NCBI GenBank assembly: GCA_943331005.2
Contig: CALQJX020000002.1
Location: forward strand, 124,001-188,000
DNA length: 64,000 nucleotides
Source: Bordetella parapertussis
GTDB lineage: Bacteria; Bacteroidota; Bacteroidia; Chitinophagales; Chitinophagaceae
Reading direction: 5' to 3'
Shown here: positions 1 to 8,204 of the stretch, piece after piece
Numbering within the stretch: position 1 is the stretch's first letter
Layout of the letters: every line of letters starts with the position of its first letter
Notes under the pieces: model-generated
Database searches by the model: none
Told to the model about the DNA's origin: nothing
Seen by the model: the letters and a program-made list of their open reading frames with translations, nothing else
Position numbers and translations under genes: made by a program

Positions 1-495
1 AGGCTCCATAGGTCTGTCCTGGATCATATGAAATACCCTTTTAGGCCTCCAGGCCTTTTGGGCTACCCCATCTCGCTCTGTGACGATACGTGCAAGGCCG
101 GAAAGGAAGCAAGCATCGGCGATGAGGCGCCCACCCCTGCCATGATCGGGGTGGCGATCGCTAATGGCATTGGCAATAACGATCTCGGGGCGATAATGCC
201 TGATATAGCTGATGAGCCTGCGCTGATGCTCTTCGTCGTTGCGGAAGAAACCATCGGCCATGCGGGCATTCTCTCGTACGGACATACCCATAAGTTCTGC
301 CGCCATACGGGCCTCTTCCCTTCTTAGTTCCACAGAACCCCGGGTACTGAGTTCGCTCTCCGTAAGATCTAATATTCCTACCGCCTGCCCTGCCCTGGCA
401 TGCTTGATGAGTGTACCAGCACAACCCAGTTCCAGATCGTCGGGATGGGCAGCAATGGCAAGAATATGCAGTTTATTATCTATTAAGGTTTTCAT
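1..495 (-). CDS. bshB1: bacillithiol biosynthesis deacetylase BshB1, 3' end cut by window edge
   Basis: The frame runs from an ATG at 495 to the window edge without a stop; 165 codons are visible. It belongs to the LmbE/PIG-L zinc deacetylases. The N-terminal AHPDDLE motif (HPDD at residues 17-20) and the RHPDHGR motif (residues 114-120) supply the zinc ligands and catalytic Asp. The spacing, and the segment ESELSTRG after the first motif, fit BshB1, which removes acetyl from GlcNAc-malate in bacillithiol synthesis, better than generic PIG-L proteins. A TACTTTTG -7 element lies just upstream at 505-512, so it probably has its own promoter, separate from the kynurenine genes whose terminator lies at 585-620. 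The C-terminal part, roughly 70 residues by family length, is outside the window. Confidence 0.85.
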   Translation of the reverse strand, partial: MKTLIDNKLHILAIAAHPDDLELGCAGTLIKHARAGQAVGILDLTESELSTRGSVELRREEARMAAELMGMSVRENARMADGFFRNDEEHQRRLISYIRHYRPEIVIANAISDRHPDHGRGGRLIADACFLSGLARIVTERDGVAQKAWRPKRVFHMIQDRPMEP

Positions 496-504
496 TTGGT
501 GGGG

Positions 505-512
505 CAAAAGTA
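505..512 (-). promoter_or_regulatory. candidate -7 promoter element of bshB1
   Basis: On the minus strand this reads TACTTTTG, matching the Bacteroidota -7 consensus TAnnTTTG, 9 bases before the bshB1 ATG. No convincing TTTG -33 element is seen at the usual 19-21 bp spacing, so this is a partial match. Confidence 0.35.
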
Positions 513-584
513 GTTCAGAACTACGAAAAGCATGTAGGTACATCATAATTTATTAGTGTAGCGCCATAAATAATATAAATATTA

Positions 585-620
585 TAAATAAGAAAAGCCG
601 CTAACTGTGAGATTAGCGGC
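585..620 (-). terminator. terminator after the kynurenine operon
   Basis: A perfect 8-bp stem (GCCGCTAA at 597-604 with TTAGCGGC at 613-620, 8-nt loop) is followed on the minus strand by TTTTCTTATTT. It lies about 33 bases past the tryptophan dioxygenase stop, as expected for an intrinsic terminator. Confidence 0.8.
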
Positions 621-652
621 GGTGGTATATAAACAAGGGGTAAAAAACAATA

Positions 653-1576
653 TTAAACATCTTTGCCCCAGTCGGCCAGTTCCTGAGCAGACCAGAGGCC
701 GGGGAAGAAAATGCGGCGCTGGTACATGGGGTGCATATACTTCTTCCAGTCGCTGCCGCCGGTGCCCTCTGTTTCTTTCTTGCCCTTGTCGAGGTAGGCA
801 GCGGCAGCATGGTAGTGCGCCATGACCCAGGAGATATTGACCGTACGATCGTAATGGCGCATGGCGGCAATAAGGGCTGGATCCAGCCTTTCTTTTTCGG
901 GGAGGGCCTGGTATTGTGCCCATATGTTGGTGCCTCGGTAAGCAGCTATCTTACGGAGGAATTCGTCCTTGTACTTTTCTTCAAATAGACTGATGAGGGT
1001 ACTTTTCTTACCCGTAGCATAGTCTTTGCCGGCGGCATGCCAGTAGAGGTGGTCGTAAGCCTCCTCAACCGGGGTATCGCTGCTGATGGTGTGTCTGTAA
1101 CGGGCATCGGCGAGCAACTCCACATTGGTAGAGGCAAACTCTACCAGCCTGTACTGTGCACTCTGAAAGCCACTGGCAGGAGTGAGCGTGTTGCGGAACT
1201 TCATATACTGATCGTATGACATGCCACTGCTCATGATATTGAAGGACGAAGAAAGCACATCGAAGTAGCGGCTCATGCGGCCAATCTTTTCGGCAAAGGA
1301 AGCTGCATCTTTCTGGCTGCCATTGGTGAGCTGACCGGCCTCCCAGAGGGTCATTTTGAACAGAAGTTCATTGACCTGATGATACATAATAAATATCATC
1401 TCATCGGGCAAGGTGGTGCGCTGCACCTGCAGGTTCAGGAGCACATCGGTCTGGATATAGTCCCAATAAGTGATGGGTTTGCTCCATACCAGTCCTTCCA
1501 GGTGCACATTCACATCCTGATCTATGCTTTTGAGCTTGTCCTCAAGCCTGCCTAATATTTCTTCTCTGTTGCTCAT
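653..1576 (-). CDS. kynA: tryptophan 2,3-dioxygenase
   Basis: This cytosolic haem enzyme opens the indole ring of L-tryptophan to give N-formylkynurenine, the first step of the kynurenine pathway. The 307-residue protein carries the family core: TYWDY near 36-40, then FIMYHQVNEL with the distal His66, the substrate-carboxylate segment SGFQSAQYR (135-143), the likely proximal haem ligand His254 and the GTGGS loop at 271-275. Length and motif order fit bacterial enzymes. It is the last gene of a three-gene minus-strand operon, 11 bp after the kynurenine 3-monooxygenase gene, and is followed by a strong terminator. Assignment to TDO and not indoleamine dioxygenase is secure from the motif set. 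Confidence 0.95.
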   Translation of the reverse strand: MSNREEILGRLEDKLKSIDQDVNVHLEGLVWSKPITYWDYIQTDVLLNLQVQRTTLPDEMIFIMYHQVNELLFKMTLWEAGQLTNGSQKDAASFAEKIGRMSRYFDVLSSSFNIMSSGMSYDQYMKFRNTLTPASGFQSAQYRLVEFASTNVELLADARYRHTISSDTPVEEAYDHLYWHAAGKDYATGKKSTLISLFEEKYKDEFLRKIAAYRGTNIWAQYQALPEKERLDPALIAAMRHYDRTVNISWVMAHYHAAAAYLDKGKKETEGTGGSDWKKYMHPMYQRRIFFPGLWSAQELADWGKDV

Positions 1577-1587
1577 GTAATAAAGTA

Positions 1588-2925
1588 TTATTTACCAAAC
1601 CTGAGATGGATGTAGGAATCTATAACATCTGCAGTAGTATGCTCATCAATGCCATGATCTGCAATGAAATCTTTCACCATCAGCTCCTGCTCATTGCCCA
1701 TGTTGTAGGCCACACTATAGTTGACATCGGTAAAGGAAACCATGCTGTATAGCGGGAAATAACCACCCGGATAGAGATCTGCTATGCGCCGCTCTATGCG
1801 CCTGTGGAACTGGTAATCGCTATCGGCAACCTTATCGCGCATAACGAGGTAGTTCTGCAGGGAAAGATCCTGAACGGCATCGCCTTCGGGCTTGCGCAGG
1901 CGCTCGTATTCACTGAAGACGAGGCTCCAGTCGTGCCCGTGCTGCTCCATGAGCGCAGACATAATAGTACAATCTTCGAAGCCGCAGTTCATACCCTGAC
2001 CAAAGAACGGTACAGTGGCATGGGCTGCATCGCCCATGAGGACGGTATTGCCGTAATGCCATGGAAAACAACGGATGATAGCCAGTGAAGACAGCGGATG
2101 ATCGTTCCAGGTATCTGCCACTTCCGGCATCATATCGTAAAAATCGGTAAAGGTGTTTTTAAAGAATTCATTCACCTTATCCTTGTCGGAGAGGTTATTG
2201 AAACAGTATTCGTGACCATCTACCGGCATAAAAAGGGTGCAGGTAAAGGAGCCATCGGCATTGGGGAGGGCTATGAGCATGAACCTGCCACGAGGCCAGA
2301 TATGGAGGGTATTCTTAGCCATTTTGTAAGACCCGTCGGCATTTGCAGGCAGCAGAATCTCCTTATAACCATCTGGAATGTAGTTCTGGCTGTAGCTGAA
2401 CCTATCCATACGCTGCATGGAATGATACCTGACCGCGGAGAATGCACCATCTGTAGCAAAGACAACATCGGCTGCAGTCTGAGAGACCTCTCCGGTGGCG
2501 GTATTGCGGAAGGAGGCCGTATTGGTGTTTATATCCACTCCGGTACATTCCTGATTGAAATAGAGATTGGCATTTTTCCCGGCCTCATCCATCAGGATGC
2601 TGTTGATGCCGCCACGCGATACCGAATAAATAGCCTCGCCATCCTTGCCATATTGCTGGTAGGTGGTAGAACCATCGACCAGGTGCATGGTGCGGCCATA
2701 CATGGGTATGGCTATCTCCCTGATCTTATCGCCAAGTCCCACGGCATCGAGCGCCTTCCAGCCACGGTATGAGGTAGCCAGATTGATGGACTTGCCGGCA
2801 GACATGCTGTTCTTGCGCATATCGGGGCGACGCTCGTATACATTTACCTTGTAGCCTGCCCTGTTTAAATATACGGCCCACAAAGAGCCTACTAATCCAC
2901 TTCCGATTATAGTTGCCTGTTTCAT
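1588..2925 (-). CDS. kmo: kynurenine 3-monooxygenase
   Basis: This FAD-dependent aromatic hydroxylase converts L-kynurenine to 3-hydroxykynurenine with NADPH and O2. The 445-residue protein begins with a dinucleotide fold (IIGSGLVGS, residues 6-14) and has the second flavin motif GDAAHATVPFFGQGMN at 298-313. Tyr77-Gly-Arg78 and the later IYSVSR segment (99-104) match the positions of the substrate-carboxylate Arg and Tyr of yeast KMO. It sits between the 3-hydroxyanthranilate dioxygenase gene (3-bp gap) and the tryptophan dioxygenase gene (11-bp gap), so the three are almost certainly one transcript. The next enzyme, kynureninase, is not encoded in the window. Confidence 0.93.
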   Translation of the reverse strand: MKQATIIGSGLVGSLWAVYLNRAGYKVNVYERRPDMRKNSMSAGKSINLATSYRGWKALDAVGLGDKIREIAIPMYGRTMHLVDGSTTYQQYGKDGEAIYSVSRGGINSILMDEAGKNANLYFNQECTGVDINTNTASFRNTATGEVSQTAADVVFATDGAFSAVRYHSMQRMDRFSYSQNYIPDGYKEILLPANADGSYKMAKNTLHIWPRGRFMLIALPNADGSFTCTLFMPVDGHEYCFNNLSDKDKVNEFFKNTFTDFYDMMPEVADTWNDHPLSSLAIIRCFPWHYGNTVLMGDAAHATVPFFGQGMNCGFEDCTIMSALMEQHGHDWSLVFSEYERLRKPEGDAVQDLSLQNYLVMRDKVADSDYQFHRRIERRIADLYPGGYFPLYSMVSFTDVNYSVAYNMGNEQELMVKDFIADHGIDEHTTADVIDSYIHLRFGK

Positions 2926-2928
2926 GTT

Positions 2929-3459
2929 CTATTGATTATTTTCCAATACGGGTACTTCCATAACTGAACCGCATTTTTTGCAGGTGCGCAGATCCAGATC
3001 GTCGTAAAAAGACTGCATGAGTGCAGGCAACTGTCCCACAATATCATCGAGGTGGAAAGTGGCCTTGTGGAGCTGGTTGCTGCATTTTTCGCAATACCAC
3101 ATGCAGGAATCGGCTTCTGTGGCCGTACGGCGACGCTCTACCACCAAACCAACGGTATTGGCCTTGCGCTGCGGAGAGTGCGGCACCCGGGGAGGCAGCA
3201 TGAAGATCTCACCTTCTTTTATCTGTATACAGCGCACTACCCCATCTTCTATTATAGGTAGTTCCATATCGCCGACAAGCTGGTAAAAGAACTCTTCGCC
3301 CTCGTTGTAATGGAAGTCTTTGCGGCAATTGGGACCGCCCACCACCATAATTATGAAATCGGTATCCTCGTAAACTACCTTATTGCCTACAGGTGGTTTC
3401 AGCAGTTCTCTATTCTCTTCAACCCACTTCATCAGGTTGATGGGATTAAGTATGGCCAT
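2929..3459 (-). CDS. nbaC: 3-hydroxyanthranilate 3,4-dioxygenase
   Basis: This cupin opens the ring of 3-hydroxyanthranilate to give 2-amino-3-carboxymuconate semialdehyde, the precursor of quinolinate and NAD or of further breakdown. In the 176-residue protein the catalytic iron ligands are visible as His50, Glu56 and His94, with the substrate-binding set Arg46, Arg98 and Glu109. The C-terminus has the rubredoxin-like second iron site of the bacterial enzymes, with paired cysteines C123/C126 and C160/C163. It is the first gene of the kynurenine operon. An 11-bp perfect inverted repeat lies in its leader, 18 bases before the ATG. The gene is called nbaC in pseudomonads and haao in animals. 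Confidence 0.93.
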   Translation of the reverse strand: MAILNPINLMKWVEENRELLKPPVGNKVVYEDTDFIIMVVGGPNCRKDFHYNEGEEFFYQLVGDMELPIIEDGVVRCIQIKEGEIFMLPPRVPHSPQRKANTVGLVVERRRTATEADSCMWYCEKCSNQLHKATFHLDDIVGQLPALMQSFYDDLDLRTCKKCGSVMEVPVLENNQ

Positions 3460-3477
3460 ATGCTCGATTTTATGATG

Positions 3478-3515
3478 GCTATAGCGCCAATGGTAAAGAA
3501 GAAAGGCGCTATAGC
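3478..3515 (-). promoter_or_regulatory. inverted repeat in the kynurenine operon leader
   Basis: GCTATAGCGCC at 3478-3488 and GGCGCTATAGC at 3505-3515 form a perfect 11-bp inverted repeat with a 16-base spacer, ending 18 bases before the start codon of the first kynurenine gene. There is no U-run after it, so it is not a simple terminator. It could be an operator for a regulator or a leader hairpin affecting translation; the sequence does not decide between them. Confidence 0.5.
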
Positions 3516-3584
3516 TGCCGCAATACTAAAAATGAAGGGAGAGAAAAAACATGATACAGGTCAGCAAAAAACATGAGAAAAGAA

Positions 3585-3623
3585 CTGAAATAAAGAACGT
3601 CTTCCGGTAGAACGGAAGACGTT
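3585..3623 (-). terminator. terminator after the TonB receptor gene
   Basis: A perfect 11-bp stem (AACGTCTTCCG at 3596-3606; CGGAAGACGTT at 3613-3623; 6-nt loop) is followed on the minus strand by CTTTATTTC. It lies 30 bases past the receptor stop codon at 3653. Confidence 0.75.
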
Positions 3624-3652
3624 GTGTAAAAGAAGCAAAACAGTGCAGAAGA

Positions 3653-6049
3653 TCAGAATTTATAGGTATACCCTACCCTTACCACCTGTGTTTCGTAGTA
3701 ATCTGTAGCTACATATCTGAAGCCATCTCCCTGAACCTCCTTTTGAATTCGGAGTGTATTGGCAATATCAGTTGCATTGACAAACAATTCGCCCTTGCCA
3801 TTCTGTATACTTTTCTTTAGTCCAATATCTGCAGAGAAACGGGCATTGGTGCGCCCCTGAGGAACAATATCAGGTGCCAGATAAATAATAGTGAGCTGCA
3901 GATCTGTTTTACGCAGCAAGTGAACTACTCCGTTCAACTTTACATTACCTGAAAATAATTCCTGCTTTGCAGCAGCATAGGAGACAGGTTTGGGGTAGAG
4001 ATTGACCACGGTGAAGGCATCTATGCTATTCTGCCAGGCATTGATGTTGATATTGAACACCCCCCATTTTGCCATATTTCTGCTAAAGAGCAGTTCTGTA
4101 CCTGTGCTATGACTAAGACCCGCATTCTGGTAAACATTGTAGATCAGCGTACTACCGGGCACCATTGTGGCTATACGTGTTATGGTGGCATCTGCCGTTT
4201 TATTGTAAAGTGCCGCATAGAAATAACCATTGGCAAAACTATGCTTGTAGCCCAGCTCTATAGTATTGGTGAATTGCGGACGTAATGCCGGGTTGCCCAC
4301 CTTGATGATCTCTGCATCATCGTATTTGGGAAAAATACGAATATCTACCTCATTGGGCCTGTCTACCCTGCGGTTGCAAAACAACGATAGTCTGTTGTTC
4401 TCGCTGATCTTGTACGCCATTCGAAGATTGGGAAACGGTTGGGTGTAGTTGTACCCATCGCTTTTGTAGGTATTGTGACCAGGATTTACATCGTAAAGCA
4501 CCTTCACATATTCGACCCGTAAGCCAGCCTCAACTTCCAGCTGTTTGCTTTCGAATATGTAGTTTCCGTAGACGGCAGGAATGGTCTCGGTGTAATTTGC
4601 CCATCCTCCGGCATTAGTATCCAGCGGAGAATTGAGCCCAGGTATAAACAACATATTTACCGGAATGTAGCGACGGCGAAATTTGAGACCTGTTTCTACT
4701 CTACCATACCTGAATGGCTGTACATAATCGAGATTCAGATCTGTAACATGCTCATCAGAAATGAGTTTAAAAGAATCCATACCGGTATACCCTGGCATTA
4801 TGTTATTGAAGAAATACTGTTCATTCTCCCGATGATAGGTATAACTGAATCCGGCACTAAATAAGCGACCCGGCTGCCTGAACCTATACTGCCAACCTGC
4901 AACAGCTGTGGCTGTTGTCTTGAGCTCATCTTCCAGAAACTGCCAAAGACGTGCCCGCTGTGACAGGTCTGCATTGAAAAAAGGTTCTTGGCCATGATCC
5001 ATTATCTTCTCGCTGCTGAAGAGCCCCGAAACATTGACCGTACTACTACTACTGACATTCCAGTCGATGCCGGACCTTACAGTAACTACATTGGTATTTC
5101 TGTTGCGGCGGGTCTGTTGCCTCACTACCTGACCATTGTCGTAATAGCGGTCTACAAATTCGTTCTTATTGAGCGTATGCGTGTATAGGTCATCGGCCTG
5201 AAGAAAGACAGCTACTTTCTTTTTCCGGTAAGAAAGCATCAAAGAAGGATTGGCCTTTGGTGTTGCCTGATATTGAGCTCCTATTCCAGGCAGATTCTGC
5301 TGTTTGACCCACAGCGCACCCAAACCACCAATTAAGCCGATCTTACCATTAAACCCCTCTTTCTTTTCTTTCTTGTAGATAATGTTGATGATCCCGGCAT
5401 TGCCATTGGCATCGTAGCGGGCAGTGGGGTTATTGATGATCTCTACCCTCTCTATAGCCGAGGCAGGTATATTATCGAGGCCGGACTGACTTCCAAAACC
5501 GGTAAGTGCTGTCTGCCTGCCATCTAAAAGAACTACCACCTTGTCGTTACCGCGTAGCTGTACTTTACCATCCTGAATAGTAATACCAGGGAGGTTTTTC
5601 ATAGCCTCCAGAACCGACGAGCCAGACTGTGTGATGTTATCGGATATACTGAAGGTTTTTTTATCGAGCCGGGAAGCTACCTCATCCGTTTTCCCCGAAA
5701 CCACTACCTCATCGAGCGAATGTGCATCAATTTCCAGATATACAGTGCCAATCTCCAGATAACGATTGAGTGTACCTACTACTACTGATAACTTCTTTGC
5801 CTGATAGCCTGTATAACCGATGACGAGCACATAATTTCCGGGGCTGACATCGGCAAGTGAAAAGCGACCATCTTCTGCAGTAACAGTGCCTGCCACAAAG
5901 GCGCTATCGCGCTCTGATAGCAACACTACTCCTGCAAAAGGAACTGTTGTGTTTCCTTTCTTCTCTTTTACCTGCCCCGACACCGTACTTTGTGCATAAC
6001 CATGCACAAAGCCTACGCAAAGCAGTAAGAGCATTATATATTGTTTCAT
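3653..6049 (-). CDS. TonB-dependent receptor, OMP_b-brl_3 type
   Basis: A 798-residue outer-membrane protein. It has a signal peptide ending near YAQ (residue 20), a carboxypeptidase-regulatory-like domain (about 20-110), a plug domain (about 125-230, including the LRGNDKVVVLLDGRQ segment) and a long beta-barrel that ends in an aromatic residue (YTYKF), as barrel proteins do. The barrel resembles the outer membrane protein beta-barrel family 3 (PF14905) more than SusC. No SusD partner, sigma or anti-sigma gene is adjacent, so it is not a typical polysaccharide locus. The ligand cannot be read from the sequence. It is followed by a strong terminator and appears to be transcribed alone. Confidence 0.85.
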   Translation of the reverse strand: MKQYIMLLLLCVGFVHGYAQSTVSGQVKEKKGNTTVPFAGVVLLSERDSAFVAGTVTAEDGRFSLADVSPGNYVLVIGYTGYQAKKLSVVVGTLNRYLEIGTVYLEIDAHSLDEVVVSGKTDEVASRLDKKTFSISDNITQSGSSVLEAMKNLPGITIQDGKVQLRGNDKVVVLLDGRQTALTGFGSQSGLDNIPASAIERVEIINNPTARYDANGNAGIINIIYKKEKKEGFNGKIGLIGGLGALWVKQQNLPGIGAQYQATPKANPSLMLSYRKKKVAVFLQADDLYTHTLNKNEFVDRYYDNGQVVRQQTRRNRNTNVVTVRSGIDWNVSSSSTVNVSGLFSSEKIMDHGQEPFFNADLSQRARLWQFLEDELKTTATAVAGWQYRFRQPGRLFSAGFSYTYHRENEQYFFNNIMPGYTGMDSFKLISDEHVTDLNLDYVQPFRYGRVETGLKFRRRYIPVNMLFIPGLNSPLDTNAGGWANYTETIPAVYGNYIFESKQLEVEAGLRVEYVKVLYDVNPGHNTYKSDGYNYTQPFPNLRMAYKISENNRLSLFCNRRVDRPNEVDIRIFPKYDDAEIIKVGNPALRPQFTNTIELGYKHSFANGYFYAALYNKTADATITRIATMVPGSTLIYNVYQNAGLSHSTGTELLFSRNMAKWGVFNININAWQNSIDAFTVVNLYPKPVSYAAAKQELFSGNVKLNGVVHLLRKTDLQLTIIYLAPDIVPQGRTNARFSADIGLKKSIQNGKGELFVNATDIANTLRIQKEVQGDGFRYVATDYYETQVVRVGYTYKF

Positions 6050-6183
6050 TTTATAGCTTGATTTTTAGTAAAATAAAATAAAATGTGTGGCCGGTTGCCC
6101 GATTTAAAGCACAGCTGCTGCTGCCACAATAAGTAACAACAGCAGCTACTGCATGATATGTTTCGGGATATGGTCTATCAGCG

Positions 6184-6585
6184 TTAGTCTTTACTGATAA
6201 AATTGCCGGCCTCATCGAAAATAAGATCCTGTTTCTTCACCTCTACCTCGTAACGAACCGTTCCGTTAGCGAGTATGATCTTTGCAGCTTCCGTAATTTT
6301 CCCTTTGGCAGCAGCATAAGCTTTTGCTTTTGCCGGCAGTGCCTTTACAGGAATATCAGTCTCGGTTTCTGCAACTATACCATCGGGTAAATAGAGCAGA
6401 GACATCTTCTGACCATTGAGGGCAAAACCCACTTCAAAATTACCTTTCTCTTTTTCCCATTTCGCCGATGTGGCTGCAGGATATGCAACTGCAAATGCTT
6501 TTTTCACATTTGCCGGAATACGTTGTGCACTTACTGTCATTGCAGTGAGGAGTACACATACCAATACTATTATTGAAGATCTCAC
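6184..6585 (-). CDS. small secreted PepSY-like protein
   Basis: A 133-residue exported protein when read from the GTG at 6585, which gives a clean signal peptide (RSSIIVLVCVLLTAMTVSAQ). In-frame ATGs at 6630 and 6729 are possible; the one at 6729 would overlap the gene upstream and add an odd leader. The mature part has the IPANVKKAFAVAYP and KWEKEKGNFEV pattern of the PepSY-like/DUF2874 periplasmic proteins common in Bacteroidota, with an internal repeat of this unit (ALPAKAKAYAAAKG). Relatives are often near two-component systems, but none is here. Its function is unknown; an inhibitory or binding role in the periplasm is only a family-based guess. Confidence 0.7.
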   Translation of the reverse strand: MRSSIIVLVCVLLTAMTVSAQRIPANVKKAFAVAYPAATSAKWEKEKGNFEVGFALNGQKMSLLYLPDGIVAETETDIPVKALPAKAKAYAAAKGKITEAAKIILANGTVRYEVEVKKQDLIFDEAGNFISKD

Positions 6586-6665
6586 TGTATAAATTGTTTG
6601 TGATTTGAATAAAATAAGTAACTGCCGCATGAACAACACGCCAGACAGACTAATCAGAAACAACA

Positions 6666-7076
6666 TTACACATTGGGAGGGCGTAAAATATCTGAATGAA
6701 ATTGAAAACAATAAGCCGCCTGCCTGCAAAGTGGATGAATGACCTTGTCTGAACGAAGGATGACAGGTGCGGGATGAACTACATTGAAAGGCCGGGCAAG
6801 AGGCATCACATACTGAAAAACGGTCTGAACCAACCTGAAAGGCGCATGTGGACGCTCCCCGTCTTCCACCGGCTCCTCGCCCTCAAAAAATGTCATCACA
6901 TCTTCCAAATTCAGTAAATGACCGAATACAAAATCAAGTGGCGTAAGATCGGGATCTTCGAGGCTGCACTGAGCATACATATCGTGCAGGCTGAAGGTAT
7001 GCATGCAGCCGTCGGGGCGAAGCAAATTGCCCATACCCCAGAAAACAAATAACAGAGTTCCGATCAGCTTTCGCAT
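6666..7076 (-). CDS. hypothetical secreted protein
   Basis: This 136-residue frame starts at the ATG at 7076; the longer frame would begin at a TTG inside a TAATTTTG promoter-like element (7083-7090). The N-terminus is signal-peptide-like (MRKLIGTLLFVFWGMGN), and the rest is rich in His, Pro and Phe with an acidic stretch (EGEEPVEDGE). I do not recognise the family. It lies 80 bp upstream of the PepSY-like gene on the same strand and might be co-expressed with it. Composition and the leader peptide argue that it is a real gene, but the evidence is modest. Confidence 0.55.
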   Translation of the reverse strand: MRKLIGTLLFVFWGMGNLLRPDGCMHTFSLHDMYAQCSLEDPDLTPLDFVFGHLLNLEDVMTFFEGEEPVEDGERPHAPFRLVQTVFQYVMPLARPFNVVHPAPVILRSDKVIHPLCRQAAYCFQFHSDILRPPNV

Positions 7077-7227
7077 GCCAAACAAAATTAGTACTAATCA
7101 ACAATAAGTCAGGGTATATTAGTGTTAAATAGTTAATCTAATAATCTGCTTTTTACAATATTTTCGCTTTTTATTTTGTTTAACAAAACAATAAATATAT
7201 TAAACACAACGAAAGCAGGGAAAGAGG

Positions 7228-7235
7228 TACTTTTG
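7228..7235 (+). promoter_or_regulatory. candidate -7 promoter element of the ABC/LolA operon
   Basis: TACTTTTG matches TAnnTTTG and lies 60 bases before the ATG at 7296. The expected TTTG -33 element is not present at the right distance, so support is partial. Confidence 0.35.
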
Positions 7236-7295
7236 TATGTCTGCTGACCAACAACACGTCACATTTCTTTGTCTGCAGCCACTAAAATACCTCTC

Positions 7296-8204
7296 ATGAC
7301 ACCCATTCTGGAAGCAAAGGGACTGAGTAAAACCTTCAGGAACCGAGCCGCAGTAAATGATCTGGACCTAACGGTGCAGCGCGGTCAGGTTTATGGCCTG
7401 CTGGGACAGAACGGCGCCGGCAAAAGCACACTGATACGTATGCTGCTGGGGCTCATCTTCCCCGACAAGGGCACTATAAAGATAAACGGGCAGGAATTCA
7501 CTCCGCGCAGCAGGCAACTACTGGCACACGTGGGGGCCATCATAGAACGACCCGACCTGTATAACTACCTGAGCGGCTGGGACAATCTGAGGATATTTGC
7601 CGCACTGAGCAGGCAACAGATACCCAACAGCCGACTCTATGAGGTACTGGAAATGGTGGGCCTGAGTGGAAGGGAACAAGACAAAGTAAAGACCTACTCG
7701 CTGGGTATGAAGCAGCGACTGGGTATTGCTGTAGCGTTGATACACAATCCGGATATACTGATACTGGACGAACCAACCAACGGATTGGATCCGCAGGGCA
7801 TTGCTGAGATCAGGAAGCTGATACAGATGCTGAGTATGGAACAGAACAAGACCATAGTACTTTCATCGCACCTGCTATATGAAGTAGAGCAGATGGCAAC
7901 CCATATGCTGATACTGCACAAGGGGAATAAGATAAAGGAAGGACCGGTGAAAGAACTGATAAACCCCGATGAGACCATAGTAGAGATAGATATACTGCAT
8001 AATGCCGCGGTAATTGAGCTCCTGAAAAGCACAACGTGGCAGAAACACATTACCGCATCGGGTCCAACACAACTTACCTTCCGCATCAACAATAGTATGG
8101 TGCCAGACATTAATAAATACCTGGTGGAACAAGGTGCACAGGTGACCCGCATTCATGTCAAACATTCATTAGAAAATTACTTCTTAACCCTTACCAATGA
8201 TTAA
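7296..8204 (+). CDS. ABC transporter ATP-binding protein
   Basis: A 302-residue ABC ATPase of the ABC-2 exporter class (CcmA/NatA-like). It has Walker A GQNGAGKST near residues 37-45, the signature-like YSLGMKQRL, Walker B ILILDEPTNGLDP, and a C-terminal extension of about 90 residues typical of drug or polymer exporters. The ATG at 7296 is preferred over the in-frame TTG at 7269 because the domain begins immediately after it. The 3' end overlaps the permease start by 8 bp, so the two are translationally coupled. The substrate is unknown, but the third gene of the operon codes for a LolA-like carrier, which points to a lipidic or lipoprotein cargo. Confidence 0.9.
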   Translation: MTPILEAKGLSKTFRNRAAVNDLDLTVQRGQVYGLLGQNGAGKSTLIRMLLGLIFPDKGTIKINGQEFTPRSRQLLAHVGAIIERPDLYNYLSGWDNLRIFAALSRQQIPNSRLYEVLEMVGLSGREQDKVKTYSLGMKQRLGIAVALIHNPDILILDEPTNGLDPQGIAEIRKLIQMLSMEQNKTIVLSSHLLYEVEQMATHMLILHKGNKIKEGPVKELINPDETIVEIDILHNAAVIELLKSTTWQKHITASGPTQLTFRINNSMVPDINKYLVEQGAQVTRIHVKHSLENYFLTLTND

